Shown: positions 1-9,605 of the stretch, piece after piece
Position numbering within the stretch: position 1 is the stretch's first letter
Layout: each line of letters opens with the position of its first letter
NCBI GenBank assembly: GCA_019745075.1
Contig: JAIETR010000024.1
Location: 33,739-97,738 of the forward strand
Length of the DNA: 64,000 nt
Direction of reading: 5' to 3'
Origin: Qipengyuania sp.
GTDB lineage: Bacteria > Pseudomonadota > Alphaproteobacteria > Sphingomonadales > Sphingomonadaceae
Notes under the pieces: model-generated
Seen by the model: only the letters and a program-made list of their open reading frames with translations
Databases searched by the model: none
Told to the model about the DNA's origin: nothing
Translations under genes and position numbers: made by a program

Positions 1-1134
1 GGGCAAATCCTGCATACCGGCCACTGGCCGCACGAAGGCGTTGATCTTGCCGGCAAGCGCGTCGGTATCGTCGGGACGGGGTCGTCCGGGGTCCAGGCGG
101 TCCCGATGATCGCCCGGCAGGCGGCGGAACTGACCGTGTTCCAGCGCACGGCAACCTACACCGTCCCGGCGCGCAATGCGCCGCTCGATCCTGCGGAAGT
201 GCATCGCGTAAAGTCGGACTATGCCGATTTCCGGCGGCGCAACCGCAAGATGGTCGGCGCGCGGGGTGCCGACCGGCTCAATCCCGATCCGAAATCGGTG
301 TTCGCAGCCTCGCCGGAGGAGCGCCGCGATGCGTTCCTCGCGCGGTGGGCGGAAGGCGGGATGGGGATTCAGGCCACCTATAGCGACCTGCGGTCCGATC
401 TCGAGGCGAACGCGATCGTCGCCGATTTCGTCCGTGATCAGATCCGCGCGACGGTGCAGGACCCGCAGACGGCCGAACTGCTTTGCCCCAAACAGATTCT
501 GGGCTGCAAGCGGATGTGCATCGACACCGGTTATTACGAGACATTCAACCTGCCCCACGTCCGCCTGGTCGACGTAAAGGCGAACCCGCTCGCGCACTTC
601 ACCGAAACGGGGCTGGTGGCAGGCGAGATCGAATATCCGCTCGACGTGGCGATCTTCGCAACCGGCTTCGATGCGATGACCGGCTCACTGCTGGCGATGG
701 ACATTCGCGGGCGGGATGGCGTGACGCTGCGCGATGCCTGGGCCGCCGGGCCGCGCACCTATCTGGGGGTGGGCACCCTCGGTTTTCCCAACATGTTCAT
801 CCTCGCGGGTCCGGGAAGCCCCTCGGTGCTCGCCAACGTTCCCATCGCCGCGGAGCAGCATGTTGACTGGATTGCCGGCATGATCGCCTATCTCGATGCG
901 CGCGGCGCAAAGGCGATCGAGCCGCAGCAGTGCGCGCAAGACGAATGGGTCGAGCATGTCAACGCAGTGGCGGCCGGCACGCTCTATACCAGTTGCGATT
1001 CCTGGTATCTAGGCGCGAACGTCCCCGGAAAATCTCGGGTGTTCATGCCCTTGCTTGGCTTTCCCGCCTACGAAGCCAGATGCGACGCGGTCGCGGCCGA
1101 GGGCTATTCGGGCTTCGACATCACACCGGCATAG
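1..1134 (+). CDS. Type I Baeyer-Villiger monooxygenase, C-terminal part (5' truncated by window edge)
   Basis: Frame 1 is open from base 1: GQILHTGHWPHEGVDLAGKRVGIVGTGSSGVQ..., with HTGHWP (BVMO fingerprint tail) and the second Rossmann GxGxxG. The track ATG at 106 is internal. Confidence 0.9.
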   Translation, partial: GQILHTGHWPHEGVDLAGKRVGIVGTGSSGVQAVPMIARQAAELTVFQRTATYTVPARNAPLDPAEVHRVKSDYADFRRRNRKMVGARGADRLNPDPKSVFAASPEERRDAFLARWAEGGMGIQATYSDLRSDLEANAIVADFVRDQIRATVQDPQTAELLCPKQILGCKRMCIDTGYYETFNLPHVRLVDVKANPLAHFTETGLVAGEIEYPLDVAIFATGFDAMTGSLLAMDIRGRDGVTLRDAWAAGPRTYLGVGTLGFPNMFILAGPGSPSVLANVPIAAEQHVDWIAGMIAYLDARGAKAIEPQQCAQDEWVEHVNAVAAGTLYTSCDSWYLGANVPGKSRVFMPLLGFPAYEARCDAVAAEGYSGFDITPA

Positions 1135-1144
1135 GGATGCCAGC

Positions 1145-2074
1145 TCAATCGCCGATGATGCGACCGGCCCAACGGCCGCTCCGCACCAGATCGCTCGCCA
1201 CCTGCGCGAAGGCATCGCCGACGAAGCGCGCCGCCGGCATCGCAGGGCGGTCGGCCGGATAGGCGATCAATACGCGTCGGCTGGGTGCAGGCTCGATGAG
1301 CGGCGCCGCGGTCAGCGCGCCGCTCAGCACCTGCGCATGGATCGGCGCGAGCGGCAGGATCGTCATGCCGAAACCGCCGCGAACCAGGTCGATCATCGCA
1401 GTCAGCGAATCGACTTCGAGCGAAGAGGTAAGCGTGATGCCCGCGCGGCTCGCATAGGCGTCGAGGATATTGCGCAGGCCATGCGCGGGGCTGGGCAGCA
1501 CGAGCTGCTCGCCGGCCAGAGACTGGAACGCCACGGGCGTTTCCATCGCAAGCCGCTGCTTGCTGCTGCCGACGAGGAGGAGCGCTTCATCGAGGATGGC
1601 GCGCGTCCGCACCAATCCGCTCTCCTGGGTATCATAGGCCACGCAGCAGTCGAGCTCGCCACGCTTGAGCCATTCGACGAGATGCCCGGAAAAGCCCGAG
1701 GTGAAGCTGAGCGATAGCTGGGGATGCGCGTCGCGGATCGCGCGGACGAGGGGGAGTGTCGCGACTTCGGCCACCGTCGGCGTGACGCCCACGCGCACAC
1801 GCCCGAGATACGACGTGCTGCCCTCGACCGCGAGCCGCCGGATCTTGTCGAGGGAGGCCAGTATCTCGCCGGCCGGATCGAGCAACCGCTGGCCCAGTTC
1901 GGTCAGGACCATTCCCCGCCCGTGGCGCGTGAAAAGCGGCGCGTTGAGCTCGGCTTCCATCAGCCGGATCTGCCGGCTGAGCGCGGGCTGGGCGATGCCG
2001 AGCCGCGCCGCCGCCTTGCTGACGCTCCCGAGCTCGGCGACGTGGATCAGCGTCTTTAGCTGCGAGATATCCAT
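1145..2074 (-). CDS. LysR-family transcriptional regulator
   Basis: MDISQLKTLIHVAELGSVSKAAARLGIAQPALSRQIRLMEAEL: N-terminal LysR HTH. Start placed at MDISQ rather than the ORF start at 2095. Confidence 0.93.
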   Translation of the reverse strand: MDISQLKTLIHVAELGSVSKAAARLGIAQPALSRQIRLMEAELNAPLFTRHGRGMVLTELGQRLLDPAGEILASLDKIRRLAVEGSTSYLGRVRVGVTPTVAEVATLPLVRAIRDAHPQLSLSFTSGFSGHLVEWLKRGELDCCVAYDTQESGLVRTRAILDEALLLVGSSKQRLAMETPVAFQSLAGEQLVLPSPAHGLRNILDAYASRAGITLTSSLEVDSLTAMIDLVRGGFGMTILPLAPIHAQVLSGALTAAPLIEPAPSRRVLIAYPADRPAMPAARFVGDAFAQVASDLVRSGRWAGRIIGD

Positions 2075-2093
2075 TCGACGGACATAGCGAGCC

Positions 2094-2108
2094 ATACAAT
2101 TCGTGTAT
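2094..2108. promoter_or_regulatory. LysR-box-like inverted repeat ATACA-N5-TGTAT
   Basis: ATACAATTCGTGTAT: perfect 5-bp arms, T-N11-A form, in the divergent LysR/acyl-CoA dehydrogenase intergenic region. Confidence 0.55.
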
Positions 2109-2214
2109 AGCTCATTGGCTGAAACTATATTCGTCCGTGCGGGGCTGAAGACGTAGTCAAATCTCGATAGTCAGCCCGCGGCAGATGCGCCGTACGAGAA
2201 TTAGGGGACGCCCA

Positions 2215-3387
2215 ATGGCGCTCGACAGCCTGCAAGCCACGAGTTTTCCGGAAATCCGCGATGCGGTCGCCAAGTTGTGCGAGTCCTTTCCGGACGAATA
2301 TTGGCGCCGGCTCGATCGTGAGATGGCCTATCCCGCGGAGTTCGTGAAGGCGCTGGGAGATGCGGGATTCCTCGCCGCGCTGATCCCGGAAGAATATGGC
2401 GGATCGGGCCTCCCCCTCCCGGCTGCCGCGGCGATCCTCGAGGAAGTCCAGCGCGCGGGCTGCAACGGATCGGCGTGCCATGCCCAGATGTACATCATGG
2501 GGGCGCTGCTGAGACACGGCAGCGAGGAGCAGAAGCAGGCCTATCTGCCGCGGATCGCGAGCGGCGAGCTTCGCCTTCAGGCCTTCGCGGTGACCGAGCC
2601 GAGCAGTGGTACCGATACGGGGGCGCTGAAGACGACCGCAGTGCGCGATGGCGACCGCTATATCGTCAATGGCCAGAAGATCTGGACCTCGCGCGCCGAA
2701 TATTCCGATCTGATGCTGCTGCTCGCCCGCACCACGCCGCGCGACCAGGTAGCGCGCGGGATCGACGGCCTGTCGATCTTCATCGTCGACATGAATGCGG
2801 CGCGCGAAGCGGGCGGGATGACGATCCGGCCGATCCGCACGATGATGAACCACTCCACGACTGAAGTCTTTTTCGAGAATGTCGAGGTGCCAGCCGAAAA
2901 TCTGATCGGCGAGGAAGGCAAGGGATTCCGCTACATCCTGTCGGGCATGAACGCAGAGCGGATCCTGATCGGGGCCGAATGCATCGGCGACGCGAAATGG
3001 TTCATCGAGCGATCGCGTCTTTACGCCAATGAGCGCCACCTTTTTGGGCGCCCGATCGGGCAGAACCAAGGCGTGCAGTTCCCGATCGCCAAGGCCTATG
3101 CCCAGATGCGCGCCGCCGAGCTGATGGTGACGCATGCGGCGGAATTGTTCGAATCCGGCGAGCAATGCGGCGAGCAGGCCAATATGGCCAAGATGCTTGC
3201 AGCCGATGCTTCCTGGGCTGCGGCCGAGGCGGCTGTCCAGACCCATGGCGGGTTCGGGTTCGCCGAGGAATATGACGTGGAGCGCAAGTTCCGCGAGACC
3301 CGGCTTTACCAGGTTGCGCCGATCTCGACGAACATGATCCTCAGTTATCTCTCCGAACATGTTCTCGGCATGCCGAGGTCCTACTGA
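2215..3387 (+). CDS. Acyl-CoA dehydrogenase
   Basis: FAVTEPSSGTDTGALKTTAVRDGDRYIVNGQKIWTS and QTHGGFGFAEEYDVERKFRETRLYQVAPIS motifs. Start at MALDSL. Confidence 0.92.
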   Translation: MALDSLQATSFPEIRDAVAKLCESFPDEYWRRLDREMAYPAEFVKALGDAGFLAALIPEEYGGSGLPLPAAAAILEEVQRAGCNGSACHAQMYIMGALLRHGSEEQKQAYLPRIASGELRLQAFAVTEPSSGTDTGALKTTAVRDGDRYIVNGQKIWTSRAEYSDLMLLLARTTPRDQVARGIDGLSIFIVDMNAAREAGGMTIRPIRTMMNHSTTEVFFENVEVPAENLIGEEGKGFRYILSGMNAERILIGAECIGDAKWFIERSRLYANERHLFGRPIGQNQGVQFPIAKAYAQMRAAELMVTHAAELFESGEQCGEQANMAKMLAADASWAAAEAAVQTHGGFGFAEEYDVERKFRETRLYQVAPISTNMILSYLSEHVLGMPRSY

Positions 3388-4487
3388 TGGCCGGACGGCT
3401 GCCGCTTGAAGGCATCACCGTCGTCGCGGTGGAGCAGGCGGTCGCAGCGCCGTTCTGCACCTCGCGGCTTGCCGATGCAGGCGCGCGCGTCATCAAGATC
3501 GAGCGGCCCGAGGGCGATTTCGCGCGCGGCTATGATGCAGTCGCGGCGGGGCAGAGCAGCTATTTCGTCTGGCTCAACCGCGGCAAGGAATCGGTAGTCC
3601 TCGACCTTGCGGGGGAGGAGGGGCGCACGGCCTTCGCGGCGCTGGTCGCCGAAGCCGACATCCTCGTCCAGAACCTCAAGCCCGGCGCACTCGCGCGGCT
3701 GGGTTTCGGGCCGGAAGCGCTGCGCGAGCGCCATCCGCGCCTGATCGTCTGCTCGATCAGCGGCTATGGCGACACGGGCCCAATGGCGGAGCGTAAGGCC
3801 TATGACATGCTGATCCAGGCCGAGTCTGGCCTCGCATCGGTCACCGGCGGCCCTGAAGCTCCCGCACGCGTGGGAACCTCGATCGTCGACATCGCCACTG
3901 GCGCGACCGCGCATGCCGCGATCCTCGAGGCGCTGATCGGACGCGCGACGAGCGGGGAAGGGGCCGATATCCGGGTCTCGATGTTCGACGTGATGGCGGA
4001 TTGGCTCACCGTTCCCCTGCTGCATCATGAGGGCGGCAAGTCCCCCAAGCGCCTCGGCCTCGCCCACCCCTCGATCGCGCCCTATGGCGTCTTCGAAACC
4101 CGCGACGGCAAGCCGATGCTCCTGTCAATCCAGAGCGACCGCGAATGGGCGGTCCTCGCCTCGCGCTTCCTCGGCGACGCGGCGCTTGCCAGCGATCCGC
4201 GCTTCGCCACCAACGTGCAGCGCGTGACGAACCGCGAAGCGACGGATCGGCTCGTGGCCGATGCCTTCGCGCGGCTGACCGAAGACCAGGCGCGTGATCA
4301 ACTCGCTGCCGCGGACGTCGCCTTCGCCAGCGTCAACGACATGGCCGCGCTTGCGGCGCACCCGCATCTGCGCCGGATCACGGTCGATACACCAGCGGGG
4401 CAGGTTTCCTATCCGGCGCCCGCGCCGATCGTGAACGGTGAGGACCGCTGCTACGGTCCGGTCCCTGCTCTGGGAGGCGCCCGGTGA
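3387..4487 (+). CDS. CaiB/BaiF (class III) CoA-transferase
   Basis: MAGRLPLEGITVVAVEQAVAAPFCTSRLADAGARVIKIERPEGDFARGYD...; starts within the TGATG overlap with the preceding stop. Confidence 0.92.
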   Translation: MAGRLPLEGITVVAVEQAVAAPFCTSRLADAGARVIKIERPEGDFARGYDAVAAGQSSYFVWLNRGKESVVLDLAGEEGRTAFAALVAEADILVQNLKPGALARLGFGPEALRERHPRLIVCSISGYGDTGPMAERKAYDMLIQAESGLASVTGGPEAPARVGTSIVDIATGATAHAAILEALIGRATSGEGADIRVSMFDVMADWLTVPLLHHEGGKSPKRLGLAHPSIAPYGVFETRDGKPMLLSIQSDREWAVLASRFLGDAALASDPRFATNVQRVTNREATDRLVADAFARLTEDQARDQLAAADVAFASVNDMAALAAHPHLRRITVDTPAGQVSYPAPAPIVNGEDRCYGPVPALGGAR

Positions 4488-5341
4488 ACGGCGAGTTGGA
4501 TCTCGACCATCTGCGGCAATGGATCGGCCGCGAGGAAGTCTCTGAGGACGTCATCACCCCGGCGCTGGCCGCACGGTTCCACGCGACGCTCGATCTGCCC
4601 GGCGCACCAGCGTCGCAAGGCGAAGCGGCACCCGCGTTGATCCATTTCTGCCTGTGCCAGCCCGCCGCCCCGATGACCGAACTCGGCAGCGACGGGCATC
4701 CTGCCAAGGGCGGGTTCCTGCCGCCGGTTCCGCTGCCGCGCCGGATGTGGGCGAGCAGCGCGATCGACTTCCACGCCGGGCTGCGCGTCGGGGATGTCGT
4801 CGCCAAGCGCTCGCGTGTCGCCGAGGTGACCGCCAAATCGGGGCGCAGCGGCAATCTGTGTTTCGTCACGGTGGAGCACGAGATCAGGGCGCGCGATGGG
4901 TTGGCCATCAGCGAGCGCCAGACGATCGTCTATCGGGAGGCAGCGGGCCCAGGCGCAAGCGCCGCGCCCGTGCCCGAAGCAGCGCCGCAGGGTGTCACGG
5001 TCGAGACAATCGGCCCCTCCGCGCCATTGCTGTTTCGCTATTCCGCGCTGACCTTCAACGGGCATCGGATCCATTACGATCTACCCTATGCGACGGGCGA
5101 GGAACATTATCCTGGGCTGGTGGTCCATGGACCATTGCAGGCGACGTTGCTGGTCCATCTCGCCGCGCGGTGCAATGGCGGCCGCGCGCCCGATCATTTC
5201 TCGTTCCGAGGGGTTCAGCCGGCGATCGGCGGAGAAGCGCTGTCGCTCAACGCGGGGCCGCTGATCGACAACAGCATGGAACTCTGGTCCGCCCGGCCCG
5301 GCGGTCCGCTGGCGATGCAGGCGACGGCACAATGGCGTTGA
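4484..5341 (+). CDS. MaoC-like/FAS1-type hydroxyacyl-thioester dehydratase (mesaconyl-/itaconyl-CoA hydratase-like)
   Basis: Double hot-dog protein with ...LLFRYSALTFNGHRIHYDLPYATGEEHYPGLVVHGPLQATLL; ATGA overlap with the CoA-transferase. Confidence 0.8.
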   Translation: MNGELDLDHLRQWIGREEVSEDVITPALAARFHATLDLPGAPASQGEAAPALIHFCLCQPAAPMTELGSDGHPAKGGFLPPVPLPRRMWASSAIDFHAGLRVGDVVAKRSRVAEVTAKSGRSGNLCFVTVEHEIRARDGLAISERQTIVYREAAGPGASAAPVPEAAPQGVTVETIGPSAPLLFRYSALTFNGHRIHYDLPYATGEEHYPGLVVHGPLQATLLVHLAARCNGGRAPDHFSFRGVQPAIGGEALSLNAGPLIDNSMELWSARPGGPLAMQATAQWR

Positions 5342-6123
5342 GCGCCCTGCGCTTCGTCGCCCCCTTGTTCGTCCCGGCGAACAGGCCGGAGCGGTTCGCC
5401 AAGGCCGCGGCGAGCGGTGCCGACGCGATCATCCTCGATCTGGAGGACGCGGTCGCCCCGGTGGATAAAGACGCGGCGCGCGCCGCGCTTTCGGCAGGCT
5501 TCACCGATCTGCCGGTCATCGTCCGGATCAACGCCGCCAGGACCGCGTGGCACGCGGCCGACCTCGCGGCTGCGGAGCAATTGCCCTTCGCCGCCATCAT
5601 GTTGCCCAAGGCGGCCAGTCTCGACGACATCATGCGGGTGGCCGCGATCCGCCCCGTGGTCGCGCTGATCGAGACCGCGGCCGGCATTGCCGAGGCGCGG
5701 ACGATCGCTCGATCCGGGCATGTGGCGCGCCTGGCCTTCGGCTCGGTCGATTACGCCGCCGATCTGGGTTGCGACCATGTGCCCGAGGCGCTTGCGGCAG
5801 CGCGCGCGGAGATCGTGCTGGCGTCGCGCCTGGGTGAATTGCTGGCGCCACTGGATGGTGTGACCACCGATCTGTCCGATCCCGCAATAGCCGAAACCGA
5901 TGCACGCGGCGCGCGCGCGCTCGGATTCGGAGGCAAGCTCGCGATCCATCCGCGCCAGATCGAGCCGATCAAGGCGGGCTTCCAGCCCCGGCCGAGCGAG
6001 ATAGAATGGGCGCGGCAAGTGTTGGACAGTGGGGATGGCGCGGTTCGGATTGGCCAGTCGATGATCGACGAGCCGGTGCGGGCTCGTGCACGCGCCCTGC
6101 TGGCGCGCGTGTCCCAGCCATAG
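5332..6123 (+). CDS. HpcH/HpaI-superfamily CoA-ester lyase (CitE-like)
   Basis: LRFVAPLFVPANRPERFAKAAASGADAIILDLEDAVAPVDKDAAR... and GFGGKLAIHPRQIEPIKAGF are CitE-like motifs. ATG at 5332. Confidence 0.88.
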   Translation: MALSALRFVAPLFVPANRPERFAKAAASGADAIILDLEDAVAPVDKDAARAALSAGFTDLPVIVRINAARTAWHAADLAAAEQLPFAAIMLPKAASLDDIMRVAAIRPVVALIETAAGIAEARTIARSGHVARLAFGSVDYAADLGCDHVPEALAAARAEIVLASRLGELLAPLDGVTTDLSDPAIAETDARGARALGFGGKLAIHPRQIEPIKAGFQPRPSEIEWARQVLDSGDGAVRIGQSMIDEPVRARARALLARVSQP

Positions 6124-6237
6124 GCGATCGCAATGATGCACAACGCAAGTCCGCGCTAACGCGCTGCGCACCGCTGGCCTAGGCGGATCCTGCCGCGCGG
6201 TTTGATACGCGTCCAGGCGATGGGATGGAGGAAGGAT

Positions 6238-7170
6238 ATGGAGCTCGTAGGCCTGGTGGGAATGTCCCACTCGCCTTCCTGGGATCTTTCTCCGGTCGAG
6301 GGGCCGGCCAAGCCGTATGTCGATGCCGTATTTCGCGCGCGCGACCAAGTCGCCCGCCTCATGCCCGACGTGCTGGTCGTGTTCGGTCCGGATCACGTCC
6401 GCAACTTCTTCTTCGACCTGATGCCCGCCTTCTGCATCGGCGTCGAAAACGTGACGGGGTTCGGCGATTACAGCTCGCCTAAGGGGCCGTTCGCGTCTCG
6501 CCCCGACCTCGCCGGTTTCATTGCCGAGCAGGTGCTGGCTGCCGGATTCGACCCGGCATTGTCCCACAATATGGGGATCGACCATGGGATCAGTCAGCCG
6601 GTCGCGGCGCTGGTGCCAGACCTGCGCACGCCCGTCATTCCGATCATGATCAGCTCGGGCGGGGCTCCGTTGCCGACGCTCGCCCGTTGCCATGCCTTTG
6701 GCCGCGCGGTCGGGGATGCCATTCGCGCCTTTCCTGGAAAGGGGCGTGCGCTGGTGATCGGATCGGGGGGGCTTTCGCACTCGCCGCCGTCGATCTCGCC
6801 GGCCGATCCCGGGCTGAGCGCCGAAACCCGCGACTATCTCATCAACGGTCGACCCAGGGTGCAGGAATTCAACCGCCAGCGCGAGGAATCGTCGCGCAAG
6901 CGGCGCGGCGCGGGCGGGACCGGACCGATCAACGAGGAATGGGATCGCTGGCTGCTGGAGTGCATGCGCACCGGCGATCTCGCCCCCGTGCTCGCGATGG
7001 ATAACGCCACGCTGCTCGAGCAGGGCGGCACCGGCGGGCAGGAAATTCGCGCCTGGCTGGCCGCGCTCGGCGCCTGGGGGAAGCCGGCCGAGACGACCGA
7101 TTATGCCCCGGTGCCCACGTGGATCACCGGCATGGGCTGCGCCACTGCATTCGACGAGGAACCCGTATGA
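6238..7170 (+). CDS. mhpB: Class III (LigB-type) extradiol dioxygenase, MhpB-like
   Basis: GMSHSP..., VVFGPDHVRNFFFDLMPAFCIGVENVTGFGDYSS, GIDHGISQP, GSGGLSHSPP match the MhpB family. RBS-like GGAAGG before ATG 6238. Confidence 0.85.
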   Translation: MELVGLVGMSHSPSWDLSPVEGPAKPYVDAVFRARDQVARLMPDVLVVFGPDHVRNFFFDLMPAFCIGVENVTGFGDYSSPKGPFASRPDLAGFIAEQVLAAGFDPALSHNMGIDHGISQPVAALVPDLRTPVIPIMISSGGAPLPTLARCHAFGRAVGDAIRAFPGKGRALVIGSGGLSHSPPSISPADPGLSAETRDYLINGRPRVQEFNRQREESSRKRRGAGGTGPINEEWDRWLLECMRTGDLAPVLAMDNATLLEQGGTGGQEIRAWLAALGAWGKPAETTDYAPVPTWITGMGCATAFDEEPV

Positions 7171-8051
7171 CCGAAGAATATCGCCACCGGAGCATCTGGG
7201 GCCATCTGATGAAGCTGGCGTTCTCGCAGAACTATGTGGACGCAGGCGGCATTCGTACCCGCTATGTCGAGGCGGGTCCCAAGGGCGCGCCTGTGCTGAT
7301 CATGATCCACGGGACCGGCAGCAGCTGGGAATGCTTCTGCGCCACGCTGGAAAGCCATGCCCGGCACTTCCGCTGTCTCGCCATCGACATGGCCGGCAGC
7401 GGCTTCAGCGATCGGCCCGACGAGCCGTATGAAATCCCGTTCTACATGAACCACGTGCTTGCATTCATGGACGCGCTGGGGATTGAGAAGGCGTCGTTCA
7501 TTGGCGTGTCGCTCGGGGCGTGGGTGACGAGCCGGCTCGTGGTGGATCATCCCGAGCGCGTCGAGAAGCTGACGTTGCTCGCCTCTTCGGGGCTCATCAT
7601 CAACAACGCGACCATGTCGCGGACCAAGACCGTCCGGAACGCGGCGGTCGATGATCCGAGCTGGGAGAACATCAAGCCGGTGTTCAATTCGATCCTGTAC
7701 AAGGAAGAGGACCGGATTCCCGATCTGATCCAGCTTCGCCAGGCGATCTACCGCGAGCCCAACATGAAGATGGCGATGGGCAACATCCTGGTGCTTCAGA
7801 ACGAGGAGGTTCGCCGCCGCAACCTCGTGACCGAGGAGGAGTGGCGCGGCGTCACGGTGCCGATCTTCATCATCCTCGCTCCTGACGACAACCCCGACTA
7901 CACGACCACCGGCGAGCGCATCGCCGAACTGGCCGCCGACGTGCGCACGCTGACGATCGAGAAGGTGAAGCATTGGGCGCATTACGAAGCGCCCGAGACC
8001 TTCAACCCCGCCAACCTCGCATTCCTGCTCGGCGAAACCAGGCCGGGCTGA
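7167..8051 (+). CDS. Alpha/beta hydrolase (MhpC-like meta-cleavage-product hydrolase candidate)
   Basis: VLIMIHGTGSSWECF, FIGVSLGAWVTS nucleophile elbow, C-terminal VKHWAHYEAPETFN; ATGA overlap with the dioxygenase. Confidence 0.82.
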   Translation: MTEEYRHRSIWGHLMKLAFSQNYVDAGGIRTRYVEAGPKGAPVLIMIHGTGSSWECFCATLESHARHFRCLAIDMAGSGFSDRPDEPYEIPFYMNHVLAFMDALGIEKASFIGVSLGAWVTSRLVVDHPERVEKLTLLASSGLIINNATMSRTKTVRNAAVDDPSWENIKPVFNSILYKEEDRIPDLIQLRQAIYREPNMKMAMGNILVLQNEEVRRRNLVTEEEWRGVTVPIFIILAPDDNPDYTTTGERIAELAADVRTLTIEKVKHWAHYEAPETFNPANLAFLLGETRPG

Positions 8052-8120
8052 GCGCCGGAATCCGTTTTTCATCTTTCGGTCCGGCCGTTCCGCCGGCCAG
8101 CGATACGCCAGGAAACGCCA

Positions 8121-9581
8121 ATGTCGAACAACGTCGAAAACATCGTGAGCGGCGCCTTTATCGAGAATGAGCTGGTGCCCGTCGCGAGCGACGTCCGCGT
8201 GCCGGTTGTCGATCCGACGACGGGTGCCGTGTTCACCGAGCTTCACGAGGCAGGCAAGGAAGAAGTCGATGCGGCGGTTGCCGCGGGACGGCGTGCGCTC
8301 GAGCAGGGTGAGTGGGGCAGGCTCGCCGGGTTCGAACGCGGCCGGTTGCTCGCCAAGCTGTCGCACGCGATCCTCGACAATGCCGACGAACTCGTCACGC
8401 TGGAATCGCGCGACACAGGCAAACCTCTGGGTCAGGCCCGGGCCGACATCGTCGCAACTGCGCGCTATTTCGAATTCTACGCGGGCGCCGCGGACAAGAT
8501 GCACGGCGAAACGATCCCGTATTTCCGTGAGTTCTTCGTGGCGACCGAGCGCGAGCCGCACGGCGTGGTCGCCCACATCATCCCCTGGAATTATCCGGCG
8601 CAGATGTTTGGCCGCAACGTTGCGCCGTCGCTTGCGGTGGGCAATGCGGCGGTGGTGAAGCCGGCCGAGGACGCCTGCCTTTCGGTTCTCCGCATGGCCC
8701 AGCTCACGGCCGAAGTCGGGTTTCCGGCGGGGGCGCTGGCGGTGCTGCCGGGACGGGGTTCGGTAACGGGCGCGGCGCTCAGCGCGCATGACGATATCGA
8801 CTATATCGCATTTACGGGCAGCCCCGGCGTTGGCGAGATGATCCAGGTCGCCGCGGCGCGACGCGCAATTGGCTGCACGCTCGAACTGGGCGGCAAGTCG
8901 CCGCATGTGGTGTTCGGCGATGCCGATCTGTCGCTGGCGGTGCCGGCCATCGTCAACGGGATCGTCAACAACGCCGGCCAGACCTGCTCTGCAGGTTCGC
9001 GCGTGCTCGTCGAGCGCGCGCATTTCGATCGGATCGTTGGGGCCATCGCCGACGCTTTCAGCAAGCTCCGCGCCGGTACTCCGGAGATGAACCTAGATCT
9101 CGGCCCGGTAATCAACCAGCGCCAGCGCGACCGCATCGAGCGCTATTGCGATCAGGCCAAGGCGGACGGCATTCCGCTGCTCGCCGAGGGACGCATCGAG
9201 GCCGGCACGCCGTCCGACGGCTTCTTCGTCGCGCCGCGACTCTACGGGCCGGTCGATCCTTCTAACATCCTGGCGCGCGAGGAAGTGTTCGGCCCGGTGC
9301 TTTGCGTGATTGCGTTCGAGGACGAAGCGGATGCGCTGCGCCTGGCCAACGACAGCGAATTCGGCTTGCTCGCTGGAATCTGGACGCGCGACGGCGGGCG
9401 AGGGTTTCGCCTCGCTCGAAAGATCCGCGCCGGGCAGGTGTATATCAACGGCTTTGCGGCGGGCGGTGGAATCGAATTGCCTTTCGGCGGCGTCAAGCGC
9501 TCGGGGCATGGCCGCGAAAAGGGGCTGGCCGCGATGGAGGAGCTGTCCACCGTCAAGACGATCATCCACCGCCATGGCTGA
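8121..9581 (+). CDS. Aldehyde dehydrogenase family protein
   Basis: HIIPWNYPAQM, FTGSPGVGEMI, LELGGKSPHVVF, NNAGQTCSAGSRV motifs. Confidence 0.95.
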   Translation: MSNNVENIVSGAFIENELVPVASDVRVPVVDPTTGAVFTELHEAGKEEVDAAVAAGRRALEQGEWGRLAGFERGRLLAKLSHAILDNADELVTLESRDTGKPLGQARADIVATARYFEFYAGAADKMHGETIPYFREFFVATEREPHGVVAHIIPWNYPAQMFGRNVAPSLAVGNAAVVKPAEDACLSVLRMAQLTAEVGFPAGALAVLPGRGSVTGAALSAHDDIDYIAFTGSPGVGEMIQVAAARRAIGCTLELGGKSPHVVFGDADLSLAVPAIVNGIVNNAGQTCSAGSRVLVERAHFDRIVGAIADAFSKLRAGTPEMNLDLGPVINQRQRDRIERYCDQAKADGIPLLAEGRIEAGTPSDGFFVAPRLYGPVDPSNILAREEVFGPVLCVIAFEDEADALRLANDSEFGLLAGIWTRDGGRGFRLARKIRAGQVYINGFAAGGGIELPFGGVKRSGHGREKGLAAMEELSTVKTIIHRHG

Positions 9582-9605
9582 GGCGGAGCGGAATCGCGCG
9601 TTCAA

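Noticed and set aside
4654-5331. N-terminal two-fifths of the 489-aa plus-strand ORF that ends in the CitE-like lyase
   Set aside because: Out-of-frame read of the MaoC-like gene; the real lyase starts at ATG 5332, where CitE-type similarity begins.
5215-6780. 521-aa minus-strand ORF across the CitE-like and MhpB-like genes
   Set aside because: Antisense to three supported genes, no domain motifs.
7101-9023. 640-aa minus-strand ORF opposite the hydrolase and aldehyde dehydrogenase genes
   Set aside because: Arg/His-rich, low-complexity translation with no family motifs, antisense to two clear enzymes; typical high-GC shadow ORF.
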